Part shown: piece by piece, positions 34,417 to 45,605 of the stretch
Numbering within the stretch: the first letter of the stretch is position 1
Layout: each line of letters opens with the position of its first letter
Assembly: GCF_000422465.1 (NCBI RefSeq)
Contig: NZ_KE383844.1
Location: 309,070-373,069 of the forward strand
DNA from: Paenibacillus harenae DSM 16969
GTDB taxonomy: Bacteria; Bacillota; Bacilli; Paenibacillales; Paenibacillaceae
Length of the DNA: 64,000 bases
Reading direction: 5' to 3'
Notes under the pieces: generated by a model
What the model was told of the DNA's origin: nothing
What the model saw: the letters and a program-made list of their open reading frames with translations, nothing else
Database searches by the model: none
Translations under genes and position numbers: made by a program

Positions 34417-35676
34417 ATGCTTGAATTAGCGAAAGAATCAAACGCCTCGTCCATGCCCGCCCCGACGTCCATTTGGCGCAACCGCACTTTCCTGTCCGTT
34501 TTTATCAGCTACAGCGTTTCGCTGCTGGGCAATACGTTCCACAGCATCGCGCTTAACCTGTGGGTGCTGCAAACGACGGGAAGCGCGAAGTTGATGTCAG
34601 CCATTCTGATCACGCATCTCGTCGTCAGCATGCTGTTCGGCTCGTTCGCCGGTACGATCGCGGACCAAACAAACCGCCGGACCTTAATGTGGGTAACCGA
34701 TCTGATCCGCTTCGCGCTCGTAGCCGCAATCGCCATCCTTGTCTATTTGCCCGATACGCCGTTCGTTTGGATCATTATTTTGACCGGTTTCGTCGCTTTC
34801 GCAGGAACCTTCCGAACCCCCGCCTTCCAAGCTTCGCTCGTAGAAATCGTCAAGAACGAGCAGATGACCCAGGCTGTCGGAGCGATCGGCATATCGGATA
34901 ACGTGGTCCGGATCACAGGCTTTGCGCTGGGCGGTATTGCCGTCGCTTCCTTCGGAGGCGCCGCTGCGATTGCGATCGATGCAGCAACCTTTCTGCTGTC
35001 GGCATGCCTTCTCCTGTTCGCGGGGAAGTTCCCTTATTCCGCGGACACGCCCGCGGCAGGGAAACAGTCCTCTTTCAAGGAGGATCTCGCCGTCGGCTTC
35101 CGATACGTATGGCAAAATGCGTTCGCGAAAGCTGCGGTCATCTTGCTGCCGCTCGTTATGTTCTTCTTCCTGTCGACATTCATGCTTATCCAGGTGATGG
35201 CCGTTCAAATATGGCAGGCGCCGCCGTTCGTCTTCGGGTTATTGGAGGCCTGCATCCCTCTCGGGTATGTGGCGGGCTCCATTCTCATCATGAAACTCGA
35301 TAAGCGCCTAACGCGAAGGGGGGCATGGATTATGGGCAGCATGCTCGGTATGGGCCCGCTCTTCATTGCGATTGCGCAAATGCCTTCCGCTGCAGCCGCC
35401 TTGCCGCTTATTCTGCTTGTCGGCTTCCTCTTCTCGTTTAGCACGACGATTATATTCATCGCGCTTCGCGTCGCCGTTGACTCCTCCGTGCAGGGCAGGG
35501 TGTTCGGTCTGCTTGGCGCCTTGACCAGCGTCGCTCCGCCGATTGGTCTTGCCCTATTCTCGGCGCTTTCCGATATTTACGGGCCGGCCGTCATCATTAC
35601 GGTAAGCGGCGCCGCGATGATCGTATTCAGCGGCATTGCGTGCAGCCGCATGAAGGCGATTGGACGCTTTGACTAG
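34417..35676 (+). CDS. MFS transporter (EntS-like)
   Basis: A 419-residue protein with about twelve membrane helices, SFAGTIADQTNRRTLM as the MFS loop 2-3 motif, and FRTPAFQASLVEIV typical of EntS/YfiS-like exporters. Substrate is unknown; the family exports siderophores, macrolides or sugars. The linked LacI repressor points to a sugar-like signal. Confidence 0.87.
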   Translation: MLELAKESNASSMPAPTSIWRNRTFLSVFISYSVSLLGNTFHSIALNLWVLQTTGSAKLMSAILITHLVVSMLFGSFAGTIADQTNRRTLMWVTDLIRFALVAAIAILVYLPDTPFVWIIILTGFVAFAGTFRTPAFQASLVEIVKNEQMTQAVGAIGISDNVVRITGFALGGIAVASFGGAAAIAIDAATFLLSACLLLFAGKFPYSADTPAAGKQSSFKEDLAVGFRYVWQNAFAKAAVILLPLVMFFFLSTFMLIQVMAVQIWQAPPFVFGLLEACIPLGYVAGSILIMKLDKRLTRRGAWIMGSMLGMGPLFIAIAQMPSAAAALPLILLVGFLFSFSTTIIFIALRVAVDSSVQGRVFGLLGALTSVAPPIGLALFSALSDIYGPAVIITVSGAAMIVFSGIACSRMKAIGRFD

Positions 35677-35697
35677 CAACAACCAGTAACCCCTTGT

Positions 35698-35884
35698 CTA
35701 GCGGGAATTTCTCCCGTTAAAAGACCTGCTCCATCGAATCCGTTTCATCTAAAAGGAAATTCTCCCGCTAATACCGGCAATAGCGCAGCAAAACCACCTA
35801 GACCTCCGAATTAGAGGGAGGTTTTCCTGCTAACCGCTCTTTCAACGACTTTCCGCCGAAATTAGAGGGACTTTTTCCGGCTAG
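35698..35884. repeat. Four-module palindrome element, TAGCGGGA family, copy 2
   Basis: Modules of 23 bp start at 35698, 35749, 35811 and 35862 (offsets 51, 62, 51). Module 1 is CTAGCGGGA-N5-TCCCGTTAA; modules 3 and 4 begin TTAGAGGGA and end in GCTAA or GCTAG, i.e. the reverse orientation. The rest of the 35677-36063 gap holds only the amylase terminator. Confidence 0.75.
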
Positions 35885-36013
35885 CTCTCCGCTTTAAACC
35901 TCGCTCCGCTCATGCTAGCCGGTAAACCACCGCTCGTTACACTTCCGACCTCATTCCTCCAAAGGTAGAGGGGGCCGATTAGCACGATCATATGCTGCAT
36001 GCCGACCGATACG

Positions 36014-36057
36014 CAAAAAAAGAGCCGCCCGATACGCATCCGCGCAGGGCGACTCTC
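36014..36057 (-). terminator. Terminator of the maltodextrin operon
   Basis: GAGAGTCGCCC pairs with GGGCGGCTC and is followed on the minus strand by TTTTTTT. Confidence 0.9.
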
Positions 36058-36063
36058 CACTTA

Positions 36064-37710
<1,647 letters not shown>

Positions 37711-37724
37711 GATAGCTCACTCCT

Positions 37725-38570
37725 TTAACCCTTCGATGCGCCGGACGTCAAGCCTTGCACCAGAAAGCGCTGCAGGAAGACGAACAGGAGCGTGATCGGA
37801 ATCGCGATCAGGACGGCGCCGGCCGCGAACAACGTGAAGTTGCTGTTCTGATACGAGTTAACCAGATCCCACATGCCGACGGCGAGCGTCCAGTTCTCTT
37901 TGCTGCGCAGCACCAATTTGGCGAAAATAAAGTCAACCCACGCGCCCGTAAACGTCGTCAGCGCCACATACGTCAGCATCGGACGCGACAGCGGCAGCAT
38001 GATTTTGATAAATACCTGCAAATGCGACGCGCCGTCGATCCTCGCCGCTTCGTCCAAGCTGCGCGGAATCGTATCGTAGAAGCCTTTTACCACGAAACCG
38101 CCAAGCACGGAGCCCGCCGAATAAACAATAATAAGCGCCGCATGCGTATCAAGCAGATTCAGCTGCAGCAGGAAAATAAAAATCGCGATCATGCTCATAA
38201 AGCCCGGGAACATGCCGAGAACGAGCATAACCGTCAGCGTATTCTTCCGTCCGCGGAAGCGGAAACGGGATAAAGCATACATGCTGAGCGTTGTCAGGAT
38301 CGTTGAGAATATCATCGTAAGCGTCGCGATCTTGAGCGTGTTCAAGTACCACACGCCGTAGCGGAAGCTCGGATTCGTAAACAATTCCTTATAATGATCA
38401 AGCGTGAATGTCTCCGGAATCAAACTTGTGCTGAACAGTGAAGTTCCGGGCCGCAAGGACGACAGCACCACCCAAAGAGCCGGGTATACCGCGCAGACGG
38501 CGATCGCAATCAGAACCAGATAGCTTAAGGTCAACCGAACGAAGGAAGCCGATTTACGCCCCATTTTCAT
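37725..38570 (-). CDS. malG: Maltodextrin ABC transporter permease, MalG type
   Basis: A 281-residue permease with six helices and the cytoplasmic EAA loop YDTIPRSLDEAARIDGA. It pairs with MalF. Its ATG overlaps the malF stop (ATGA), so the two are translationally coupled. The usual ending ...VQGLTSGASKG is typical of MalG-like permeases. Confidence 0.92.
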   Translation of the reverse strand: MKMGRKSASFVRLTLSYLVLIAIAVCAVYPALWVVLSSLRPGTSLFSTSLIPETFTLDHYKELFTNPSFRYGVWYLNTLKIATLTMIFSTILTTLSMYALSRFRFRGRKNTLTVMLVLGMFPGFMSMIAIFIFLLQLNLLDTHAALIIVYSAGSVLGGFVVKGFYDTIPRSLDEAARIDGASHLQVFIKIMLPLSRPMLTYVALTTFTGAWVDFIFAKLVLRSKENWTLAVGMWDLVNSYQNSNFTLFAAGAVLIAIPITLLFVFLQRFLVQGLTSGASKG

Positions 38571-39880
38571 TGGATCATATCCTCCTCTTTGAATGACCGT
38601 GAACGGCGATAGTTCCAGATGGAGAAGGACGCTACGATCAAGAATATAACGATGCCGATGGCCGAGGCCATATTGAACTGGCTGTTGTTCAGCGTCAGCT
38701 TATAGAGCCAGGTTACGAGCAGGTCGGTGCTTCCCGCGAATTGATAATCGCCCTTGACCGGATCGCCGTTCGTCAGCAGGAAAATCACGTTGAAGTTATT
38801 GATGTTGCCGGCGAATTGCATAATAAGAATGGGCGCGGTGGAGAACAGAATGAACGGAACCGTAATAATTTTGAACTTCTGGAAGCCGGTTGCCCCGTCG
38901 ACGTCCGCCGCCTCGTACAAATCCTTCGGAATCGCCGTCAATACGCCAAGTATAAGCACCATCGAAACCGGAATGCCGACCCACATATTGACCAGAATAA
39001 CGGTAACCTTCGCCCAGAACGGATCCGTCAGCCAAGGCAGCTTGCCAAGGCCAAAATACCCCAGGTATTGGTTGACCGGCCCGAACTGGCCGTTGAACAG
39101 GTTGCGCATCACGAGCAGGGATATGAGCTGAGGAATCGCATAGGGAATAATAAACAGCGTCCGCCACAGCTTTTTGAAGCGTACGCCCTTCGACTCAATC
39201 AGCAGCGCGACGAGCATGCCGCCGAAATACGTCGTAACCGTAGCGATAACCGCCCAAATAATCGTCCAGGAGAAGACGCCGAAGAAGGTTCTGCTCCATG
39301 TTTTTAACGTCAGCAGATTCGCAAACGTCTCAAAGCCCACCCAATCGACAAGCGATTTCGGGGGAATATGGTTAGGCGACGCATAGTTCGTGAAGGCAAG
39401 CATGATCATGAAGATGATCGGCATGATGGTCAGGAACAATACGCCCAGCGCCGGAATCGCAAGCATCAAGTGCGGGAAGTTTTTGTCCGTCACGTGAGCC
39501 CATGTCTTCTGAAAATCAGGCGCAGCCACTCCTTGATCTCTTAACTTGCCGTTCCGATAAGCATCGCGGATATTCATAACATAGATAATGATAAAAACAG
39601 CCAAGACGAGCAGTGTGATAAGTCCGCTAATAAGCAGGTTGACCGAATGGTCCCCGTCGACCCGCACCATAATTCTTCCGACTTTTTCAAGCCCTTGCGT
39701 TTTTTCGCCGAGAGTGACGACGCCCCAGAGCGCTTTTCCTAGATTCGGTATAAAATAAACAAGCGCCGCCGCTTCGACGGCGATCAATATTAATCCTTTC
39801 ATAAACTGGCGGTTATACAGTTGGCCAAGACCCATGAAGAGTACGGACAAAATAGCCGCGGTGCTGCGATGACGATTCAT
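38567..39880 (-). CDS. malF: Maltodextrin ABC transporter permease, MalF type
   Basis: A 437-residue permease. The ATG at 39880 has GGAAGGGAG upstream; a 101-residue in-frame extension upstream is not credible. The N-terminal TM2-like helices (FMGLGQLYNRQFMKG) precede a long loop and six core helices. The EAA loop is IPKDLYEAADVDGAT. No ATPase gene is in the operon; Bacillus shares MsmX among several sugar transporters. Confidence 0.92.
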   Translation of the reverse strand: MNRHRSTAAILSVLFMGLGQLYNRQFMKGLILIAVEAAALVYFIPNLGKALWGVVTLGEKTQGLEKVGRIMVRVDGDHSVNLLISGLITLLVLAVFIIIYVMNIRDAYRNGKLRDQGVAAPDFQKTWAHVTDKNFPHLMLAIPALGVLFLTIMPIIFMIMLAFTNYASPNHIPPKSLVDWVGFETFANLLTLKTWSRTFFGVFSWTIIWAVIATVTTYFGGMLVALLIESKGVRFKKLWRTLFIIPYAIPQLISLLVMRNLFNGQFGPVNQYLGYFGLGKLPWLTDPFWAKVTVILVNMWVGIPVSMVLILGVLTAIPKDLYEAADVDGATGFQKFKIITVPFILFSTAPILIMQFAGNINNFNVIFLLTNGDPVKGDYQFAGSTDLLVTWLYKLTLNNSQFNMASAIGIVIFLIVASFSIWNYRRSRSFKEEDMIQ

Positions 39881-39960
39881 ACCGCCCGGCTCCCTTCCTT
39901 TCATATGAGAAAACGTTGATGAAGCGACATGCGCATGTAGCTTCCTGTCTACATCGGTAT

Positions 39961-39984
39961 ACCCGCCGAACCGATTCGGCGGGT
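39961..39984 (-). promoter_or_regulatory. Stem-loop between malE and malF
   Basis: ACCCGCCGAA pairs perfectly with TTCGGCGGGT, with a four-base loop and no T-run. It lies in the malE-malF spacer, so it may block 3' decay and raise malE mRNA over malF, as the REP in Escherichia coli does. The position is seen; the role is inferred. Confidence 0.6.
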
Positions 39985-40007
39985 GATGACCCATGCTTCC
40001 AATATGA

Positions 40008-41321
40008 TTATTTTGCCGCTGCTCCGTTGTTCGCGTCCTTGATTTGCTGTACCGCGTTATCAAGCGCTTCTTTCGCGTCCTTGCCGGAGTTCCATACATC
40101 GGCGAATGCAGCCGCGATCGGGCTCCATACGTTGCCCATTTCCGGAATGGATGGCATTGGCGTCGATTGATTGAACTGGGCAACGAAACCTTTTACAATT
40201 TCATTGTCTTGAACAGCCGGATCACTGGTAGCTTCCGAGTTAGCCGGAATCGCGCCCGTCAATTCAAAGTCTTTCAGTTGAGCCGCTTTCGTCGACGCGA
40301 AGCTTGCGAACAAACGCGCTGCCTGCGGATACTTCGAGAATTGGTTGACATACCAAGCTTTAACGCCGGAGAAGGAAGAAGCCGGTTGGCCGTTGATGCT
40401 TGGCAGCGGAGCTACGCCGAAGTCGATGCCCTCGTTTTTGTAATCCGCGATCGTCCAAGGACCGTTAATGTCCATGGCAAGCGTACCGCCTGTGAACAGG
40501 CCTTTCTTGATGTCATACGTAATGTCGCCGGAGTTCAGCGGAAGCACGCTGTCTTTCAGCGAGCCGTAATATTTCATGCCGTTAATCGCGCCTTCGTTGT
40601 TCAAGCCGATGTCGTCTTTGTTCTGACCGTTGTCGCCGTATACGTATCCGCCTGTGGAGATGAACGGATAATTGAAGTAGAAGTTGCCTACTTCCCACAT
40701 AAGAGCAAATTTATTGTTTGGCACATCATTGTACGTTTTCGCGAATTCTACGATTTCGTCAAACGTTTTTGGAGCTTCGGGGATCAATTTCTTGTTGTAA
40801 AATAAAGCGTATGTTTCGATCGAACGAGGGTAGCCGTACAGCACGCCGTCGTAAGTAACCGCGTTGACCGCGATTTCGGAGTTTTCGCTTTTGGATTTCT
40901 CTTCATAGAAATCGTTCGGCAGCACAAGACCGGCGGTTACCGCTCTGCCCAGGTTATCGTGCGGGAATACAACGACGTCGGCGCCTAGTCCGGCTGGACC
41001 GTCCGTTGTCAGCTTCGTTACCTGGTCGGCTGCGCCAACCTCTTCGAACTTCACTTCGATGCCGTATTTTTCGGTAAATTCCTTCGCGATCGCCTCTACG
41101 AAAGGACGCTCTTCTTTACTTTCCCATACCAGCAGAGACGCTCCCTCTTCCGGTTCGATATCTTCAGCGTCTGCAGCGCCTTCATTCGTGCTGCCCCCCG
41201 TATTGTTGGTTGGCGCGTTCGTTGCGTTTCCTGCGTTCTCCGTATTGCCTCCCTTGTTGCCGCCGCATGCCGATACGATAAATAGGGCAACGATTAATGA
41301 CATTACAAACCACTTTTTCAT
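40008..41321 (-). CDS. malE: Maltodextrin-binding lipoprotein, MalE type
   Basis: A substrate-binding protein of about 437 residues with the lipobox VSAC near residue 19 and a Ser/Asn/Thr-rich linker. The mature part has the MalE-like start ASLLVWESKEERPFVEAIAKEF, GYPRSIETYALFYNKKL and FSGVKAWYVN. The ATG at 41321 is used, because the 38-residue upstream extension lacks a site and would mask the signal peptide. First gene of the operon. Confidence 0.92.
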   Translation of the reverse strand: MKKWFVMSLIVALFIVSACGGNKGGNTENAGNATNAPTNNTGGSTNEGAADAEDIEPEEGASLLVWESKEERPFVEAIAKEFTEKYGIEVKFEEVGAADQVTKLTTDGPAGLGADVVVFPHDNLGRAVTAGLVLPNDFYEEKSKSENSEIAVNAVTYDGVLYGYPRSIETYALFYNKKLIPEAPKTFDEIVEFAKTYNDVPNNKFALMWEVGNFYFNYPFISTGGYVYGDNGQNKDDIGLNNEGAINGMKYYGSLKDSVLPLNSGDITYDIKKGLFTGGTLAMDINGPWTIADYKNEGIDFGVAPLPSINGQPASSFSGVKAWYVNQFSKYPQAARLFASFASTKAAQLKDFELTGAIPANSEATSDPAVQDNEIVKGFVAQFNQSTPMPSIPEMGNVWSPIAAAFADVWNSGKDAKEALDNAVQQIKDANNGAAAK

Positions 41322-41491
41322 GCTAGGAGATCCCCTTCCATAATGTGTTTCAGCCTGGTTTCGAAAATTGCGCCGTTCCGACCATTCCAATTTCTCACTT
41401 TCATAAAATGCTGTTTTCGTACAAACAATAAGCATGCCGGCTGTCTATGCCGCCTTAAACGAGCGGGTTATTTTCCTATTGGACAAGCAAG

Positions 41492-41505
41492 TGCAAACGT
41501 TTGTA
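41492..41505. promoter_or_regulatory. MalR/CcpA-type operator 1
   Basis: TGCAAACGTTTGTA, a palindrome of the LacI-family type in the malE-malR divergent region (41322-41822, otherwise without a gene). It fits MalR or a catabolite-response element equally well. Confidence 0.75.
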
Positions 41506-41628
41506 CAAAATGAGCCGGAAAGTGCTGTGAAACCGGCATTTATACCGTTTTTCACAATAATTATCCGATGGAATTGTCATGAAAGCGTTCTATTCGTGTA
41601 TTCATCATACAACACGGGCTTGAGTTTG

Positions 41629-41642
41629 TTAAAACGTTTGCA
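41629..41642. promoter_or_regulatory. MalR/CcpA-type operator 2
   Basis: TTAAAACGTTTGCA, 137 bp from operator 1, so looping between two sites is possible. Confidence 0.7.
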
Positions 41643-41822
41643 CAGTCCGTTAACCGATCATAATTATAGTATCTCTTCGATTTTCTTCGTATTTCTCTTT
41701 CTGCTTCAGTTTTTCAACATTTGTGAAACGCATTCCTTAGATATATATTTACATATAAACAACAGTTGCATTAGGATGAAGCATATAATGCACACACGAT
41801 TGCGCGAAGGGGCTCAATAGAT

Positions 41823-42851
41823 ATGGTTACGATAAAAGATATTGCAAAAGCCGCCGGAGTCTCTCCTTCTACCGTATCCAGGGTGGTATCCAATCACCCT
41901 CGAATCAGTAAGGCGACCTCACAGAAGGTAAAACGGATTATGGAAGAGATGGGCTACCATCCGAATGCGATGGCGAAGAGCCTCGTTTCAAAAACGACGC
42001 AAACCCTTGCCATCATGCTGCCTCGTCCTGCGGAAGAGCTGTTCCAGGATTTTTTCTTCGGCGAATTGCTTCGCGGTATACTGACGCAGTCCACGCGCGC
42101 CGGTTACGATATGCTGCTCACCGCGGCCACCTCGCCCAGCGATGAGACGGAGACGGTATCCCGGCTCGTATTCGGCCGAAGGGTTGACGGCGTTATTCTA
42201 TTGTCGTCCCGCGTGAACGATCCGTTAATCGACATGCTGAGCAAGCACAATTTTCCGACCGTACTAATTGGACGCACGGAAGATCATCCTAATATTCTAT
42301 CCGTCGATAACAATAACGAGCAGGCTGCCTATGACGCTACGCATCATCTCATCATCCAAGGGCATGAGAGAATAGGGTTTGTCAGCGGTCCGCCGTCGCT
42401 TATGGTGGCGCATGACCGGATGAAAGGCTATCGCAGGGCGATGCAGGAAGCGGGGCTTCCCATTCGCTCCGAGTGGATTGTTGAGGGCGAGTTTCTGCAG
42501 CAAAGCGGCTACCGTGCGATGTCCTTCATGATGAGCCTGCCGGAGCGGCCGAGCGGTCTGGTCGTTATTGACGATGTGGTCGGCTTCGGCGTGCTGCGCG
42601 GCTTAACCGAGCTCGGCTACAGCGTTCCCGATGATCTCAGCATCGTAAGCTTTAATAACATCGCGCTATCGGAGCTTGCCACGCCGCCGATCAGCTCGAT
42701 CGACATCGGCACGTACCAGCTTGGCTACACGGCATCCCAAATGTTAATCCGGCTTATCCAGGAAGAAACCGTGCACCAGAACCGCGCGATTATCCCTCAC
42801 CGGCTGATCGTGCGGGAATCATCGATTCAACCCGTATCCAAAAGGAGCTGA
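41823..42851 (+). CDS. malR: LacI-family maltose operon regulator
   Basis: The HTH starts MVTIKDIAKAAGVSPSTVSRVVSN, followed by the hinge and the effector domain (342 residues), with the family features DGVILLSSR and the ending RLIVRESS. It is divergent from malE and 5 bp upstream of the GH15 gene, so its regulation of maltodextrin use is strongly suggested. The name is by position and similarity. Confidence 0.88.
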   Translation: MVTIKDIAKAAGVSPSTVSRVVSNHPRISKATSQKVKRIMEEMGYHPNAMAKSLVSKTTQTLAIMLPRPAEELFQDFFFGELLRGILTQSTRAGYDMLLTAATSPSDETETVSRLVFGRRVDGVILLSSRVNDPLIDMLSKHNFPTVLIGRTEDHPNILSVDNNNEQAAYDATHHLIIQGHERIGFVSGPPSLMVAHDRMKGYRRAMQEAGLPIRSEWIVEGEFLQQSGYRAMSFMMSLPERPSGLVVIDDVVGFGVLRGLTELGYSVPDDLSIVSFNNIALSELATPPISSIDIGTYQLGYTASQMLIRLIQEETVHQNRAIIPHRLIVRESSIQPVSKRS

Positions 42852-42856
42852 CACAT

Positions 42857-44911
42857 ATGTCTGACAAGCAGAAACATCTGTCGACGTCCTTGTCGGAGGA
42901 CGCAACCGTTTCGCAAAAAATTTTAAGCGCAGATAAGCGTGAATCTTATACATCCTTAGAATTTAAAAAACCATATATAGTGGATGCCATTATCGGCAAC
43001 TCCAAATTTCTGGCCGCGCTCGGACGTACGGGCAAAATGTACCGCCTGTGGTGGCCGAATATCGATTTTCCGCAGCATGTCGATGCCGTGCGGACGGGGC
43101 TTCAATGGGAAGGTTCTTCCGTTTCCTGGTTTGACGAAGCGGCGGACGGCTGGTCGCATGAAACGGCGTATATTCCCAAAACGAATATTTTACGCATAAA
43201 AGCAAGCTCCGAGCAGCAGCCCGTACATGTGGAGAGTCTGCATCTTGCCGTGCCGGGCGAGGATCTGCTCGTCCGTGAGTATACGTTTACGAACGTAAGC
43301 GATCAGCCTGCTTCCTTCTCGTTTGTCCTTCATTCTTCCTTCCTGATCAGCGAGAACCGGTTATATAACACGACCATGTTTAATGAAACCGATGACGCTT
43401 TGGTTCATTTTCGCCATACGTATTATTTTGCGCTTTCAAGTGCAAACGTATGCGCAAGTTACCAAGCGGGCTTGGCGTGGGAAGACGTGCAGGAAGGCGT
43501 GTTGAACGGCAACACGATTGACATGAAGCCGGACGGCGCGATGAAATGGAACATCGACGGCCTTGCAGCAGGCGAATCCGTCACGATTCCCGTCTATATT
43601 GCGGCAGGTCATAATGAAGAGAGCGCGCTGCAGCAATTGCGGACGGCGAAGAGCAAATTGAGTTCGGAATGGGTTGCCGAAACGGCCCGCTACTGGAGTA
43701 ATTATTTGGCCGCGGCAGCGCCCTGCCCGATTGACGACGCAGAAATTTCGGAGCTATACGACCGTTCTCTGCTTATGTTCAAGCTGATGTCCGACGAGCA
43801 GACCGGCAGCATTATTGCGGCTCCGGAATTTGACGAGCATTTCTCCCGCTGCGGCGGTTATTCCTTCTGTTGGGGCCGGGATGCCGCATTCATTACGACT
43901 GCGCTTGATAAAGCAGGTCTGGGTTCGTTATCCGACAGCTTCTACGCTTGGACGCTTACAGCGCAGTCTCCTGACGGATCATGGCAGCAGCGCCATTACC
44001 ACGACGGCAGCCTGGCGCCGTCATGGGGCTTGCAGATTGACGAAGGCTCCTCGATTCTGTGGGGCATGTGGCAGCATTATATGGAGAAGAAGGACAGCCG
44101 CTTCGCAGAGCTTGTATGGCCTGCCGTCGAGAAAGGCGCAGCCTTCCTGATCGGATTCCTTGATGCCGGGAGCGGACTGCCTAAGCCGAGCATCGATCTG
44201 TGGGAAGAGCGCGAAGCGTCGCATACGTATTCTTCGGCCGCCGTGTGCGGCGGTTTGACCGCAGCCGCGAACTTTGCGGAGCTGGCCGGCCGCGACGAGC
44301 TGGCTGCGGAGTGGACGGCTGCGGCTGCGCGAATCTCGGCTGCTATTACGGACAAATGCTGGAACGAGCAGGCGGGAAGCTTCTATCGCGGCATTAATCT
44401 TACCGTTAATGGCGGTAAGTACGAGCAATCCCTTGCCGCGGGTGCCGGCGGCTATGCGGTTGAGCGGAATAAAGGCTATAAGAAATATGTGCTGGAGCAT
44501 GATCCGGTACTGGATATCAGCTTGCTCGGCATTGCCGTACCGTTCGGCGCCGTACCTGCCGATCATGATTACATGCGCCGCACGGCTGACGCCGTGGAGC
44601 AAGCTTTGACCGTTCCCGGCGTCGGCGGCATTAAGCGGTATGAGGATGACATCTACATCGGCGGCAACCCGTGGATTCTTACGACGCTATGGCTTGCCCA
44701 CTACCGTATTCAGACCGGCAGCATCGACGACGCGAAGCGTCTCCTCAAGTGGGCGATGGCGCACCGTACCGAAACCGGCCTGCTGCCGGAGCAAGTGGAC
44801 AAGAACACGGGCGAGACCGCTTGGGTCGTGCCGCTCACCTGGTCGCATGCGATGTTCATCCTGACCGTCTTTATGCTGGCCGAGGCCGAGGCGGAAGGCG
44901 CGTTGAAGTAA
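42857..44911 (+). CDS. Glucoamylase-type glycoside hydrolase family 15
   Basis: A 684-residue protein with no signal peptide, so cytoplasmic. An N-terminal beta-sandwich domain (about 30-285) precedes an alpha/alpha barrel. The catalytic acid is Glu450 in DLWEERE and the base is Glu645 in GLLPEQVD. It removes glucose from imported maltodextrins. Its start lies 5 bp after malR, and AGGAG is present. Confidence 0.92.
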   Translation: MSDKQKHLSTSLSEDATVSQKILSADKRESYTSLEFKKPYIVDAIIGNSKFLAALGRTGKMYRLWWPNIDFPQHVDAVRTGLQWEGSSVSWFDEAADGWSHETAYIPKTNILRIKASSEQQPVHVESLHLAVPGEDLLVREYTFTNVSDQPASFSFVLHSSFLISENRLYNTTMFNETDDALVHFRHTYYFALSSANVCASYQAGLAWEDVQEGVLNGNTIDMKPDGAMKWNIDGLAAGESVTIPVYIAAGHNEESALQQLRTAKSKLSSEWVAETARYWSNYLAAAAPCPIDDAEISELYDRSLLMFKLMSDEQTGSIIAAPEFDEHFSRCGGYSFCWGRDAAFITTALDKAGLGSLSDSFYAWTLTAQSPDGSWQQRHYHDGSLAPSWGLQIDEGSSILWGMWQHYMEKKDSRFAELVWPAVEKGAAFLIGFLDAGSGLPKPSIDLWEEREASHTYSSAAVCGGLTAAANFAELAGRDELAAEWTAAAARISAAITDKCWNEQAGSFYRGINLTVNGGKYEQSLAAGAGGYAVERNKGYKKYVLEHDPVLDISLLGIAVPFGAVPADHDYMRRTADAVEQALTVPGVGGIKRYEDDIYIGGNPWILTTLWLAHYRIQTGSIDDAKRLLKWAMAHRTETGLLPEQVDKNTGETAWVVPLTWSHAMFILTVFMLAEAEAEGALK

Positions 44912-44926
44912 GCTTCATTTTGCTGA

Positions 44927-44967
44927 TAAGCAGCTTATTCGGGAAAGTGAATAAGCTGCTTATTTGC
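44927..44967 (+). terminator. Terminator of malR-GH15
   Basis: AAGCAGCTTATTC pairs with GAATAAGCTGCTT, then ATTTGCG. Confidence 0.85.
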
Positions 44968-45058
44968 GCTTATGCAGCAAAGGGTAGAAAGTATGTAGAG
45001 TTTATTGGGCCGCAAATATGCTGCTAAAAGCCCAAATTCGTTCTACGAACCCTGATGC

Positions 45059-45246
45059 TATCCTGTATTTCATCCAATATAATTCCAGCATTCCTGCCTT
45101 TCTTGTCTCTATATTGGATTTTTTGCAACATAAGGAGCTAAATATATCCGTTCTGCATGAATGGAGGGTCATTCAAATGGATGGAATCCAGTATAGCTCC
45201 GGATGTCAACGGAATTACTTTTTTTTACTGTATGAAATCCAATATA
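45059..45246. repeat. Four-module palindrome element, ATCCAATATA family
   Basis: Modules of 23 bp start at 45059, 45110, 45173 and 45224 (offsets 51, 63, 51). Modules 1, 3 and 4 end ATCCAATATA or ATCCAGTATA; module 2 is reversed (TATATTGGAT). A 21-bp direct duplication (GATGCTCATG core) follows at about 45426-45467. Otherwise the 44912-45605 gap holds only the dps promoter and the terminator above. Confidence 0.65.
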
Positions 45247-45470
45247 GCCGTCCACTTTCCAATCGCGTGCAGCTCCCAGCGCCGGTGTGGTGTTGCATGA
45301 TGGCGGTCGACCAATATACGCCAACCAAGAACAGCAAGCCGAACATGCACCTTCACCAAATACAGCAGACTGATCCCTATTCGGTAACTGATTTTTTCTT
45401 TTACCTGATTCGCGTCACTAAAAGAGAATATAGATGCTCATGTAGAGAATATTGATGCTCATGGAATGAC

Positions 45471-45504
45471 TTGACAACCCCGCTCCTATTTGTAATAATT
45501 ATAA
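45471..45504 (+). promoter_or_regulatory. dps promoter with PerR box
   Basis: TTGACA at 45471-45476 is followed by TTGTAATAATTATAA (45490-45504), one base from the PerR consensus TTATAATNATTATAA, over the -10 region. This predicts peroxide- and metal-controlled repression, as for Bacillus mrgA. Confidence 0.8.
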
Positions 45505-45605
45505 ATAAGGAATTAGTCTAATAATTATCACATCTAAAACCACCGTCCTTTCACGTATTCCGAGGATGGTTATAGCGCAGACTACCTTCAGAAAGGATGA
45601 TAACG

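Noticed and set aside
35698..35884. Regularly spaced palindromes as a CRISPR array
   Set aside because: The modules vary, invert halfway and have 51/62/51 spacing; no cas genes are present.
43450..43466. Operator-like GTGCAAACGTATGCGC inside the GH15 gene
   Set aside because: Intragenic and less symmetric than the two sites in the malE-malR gap; likely chance.
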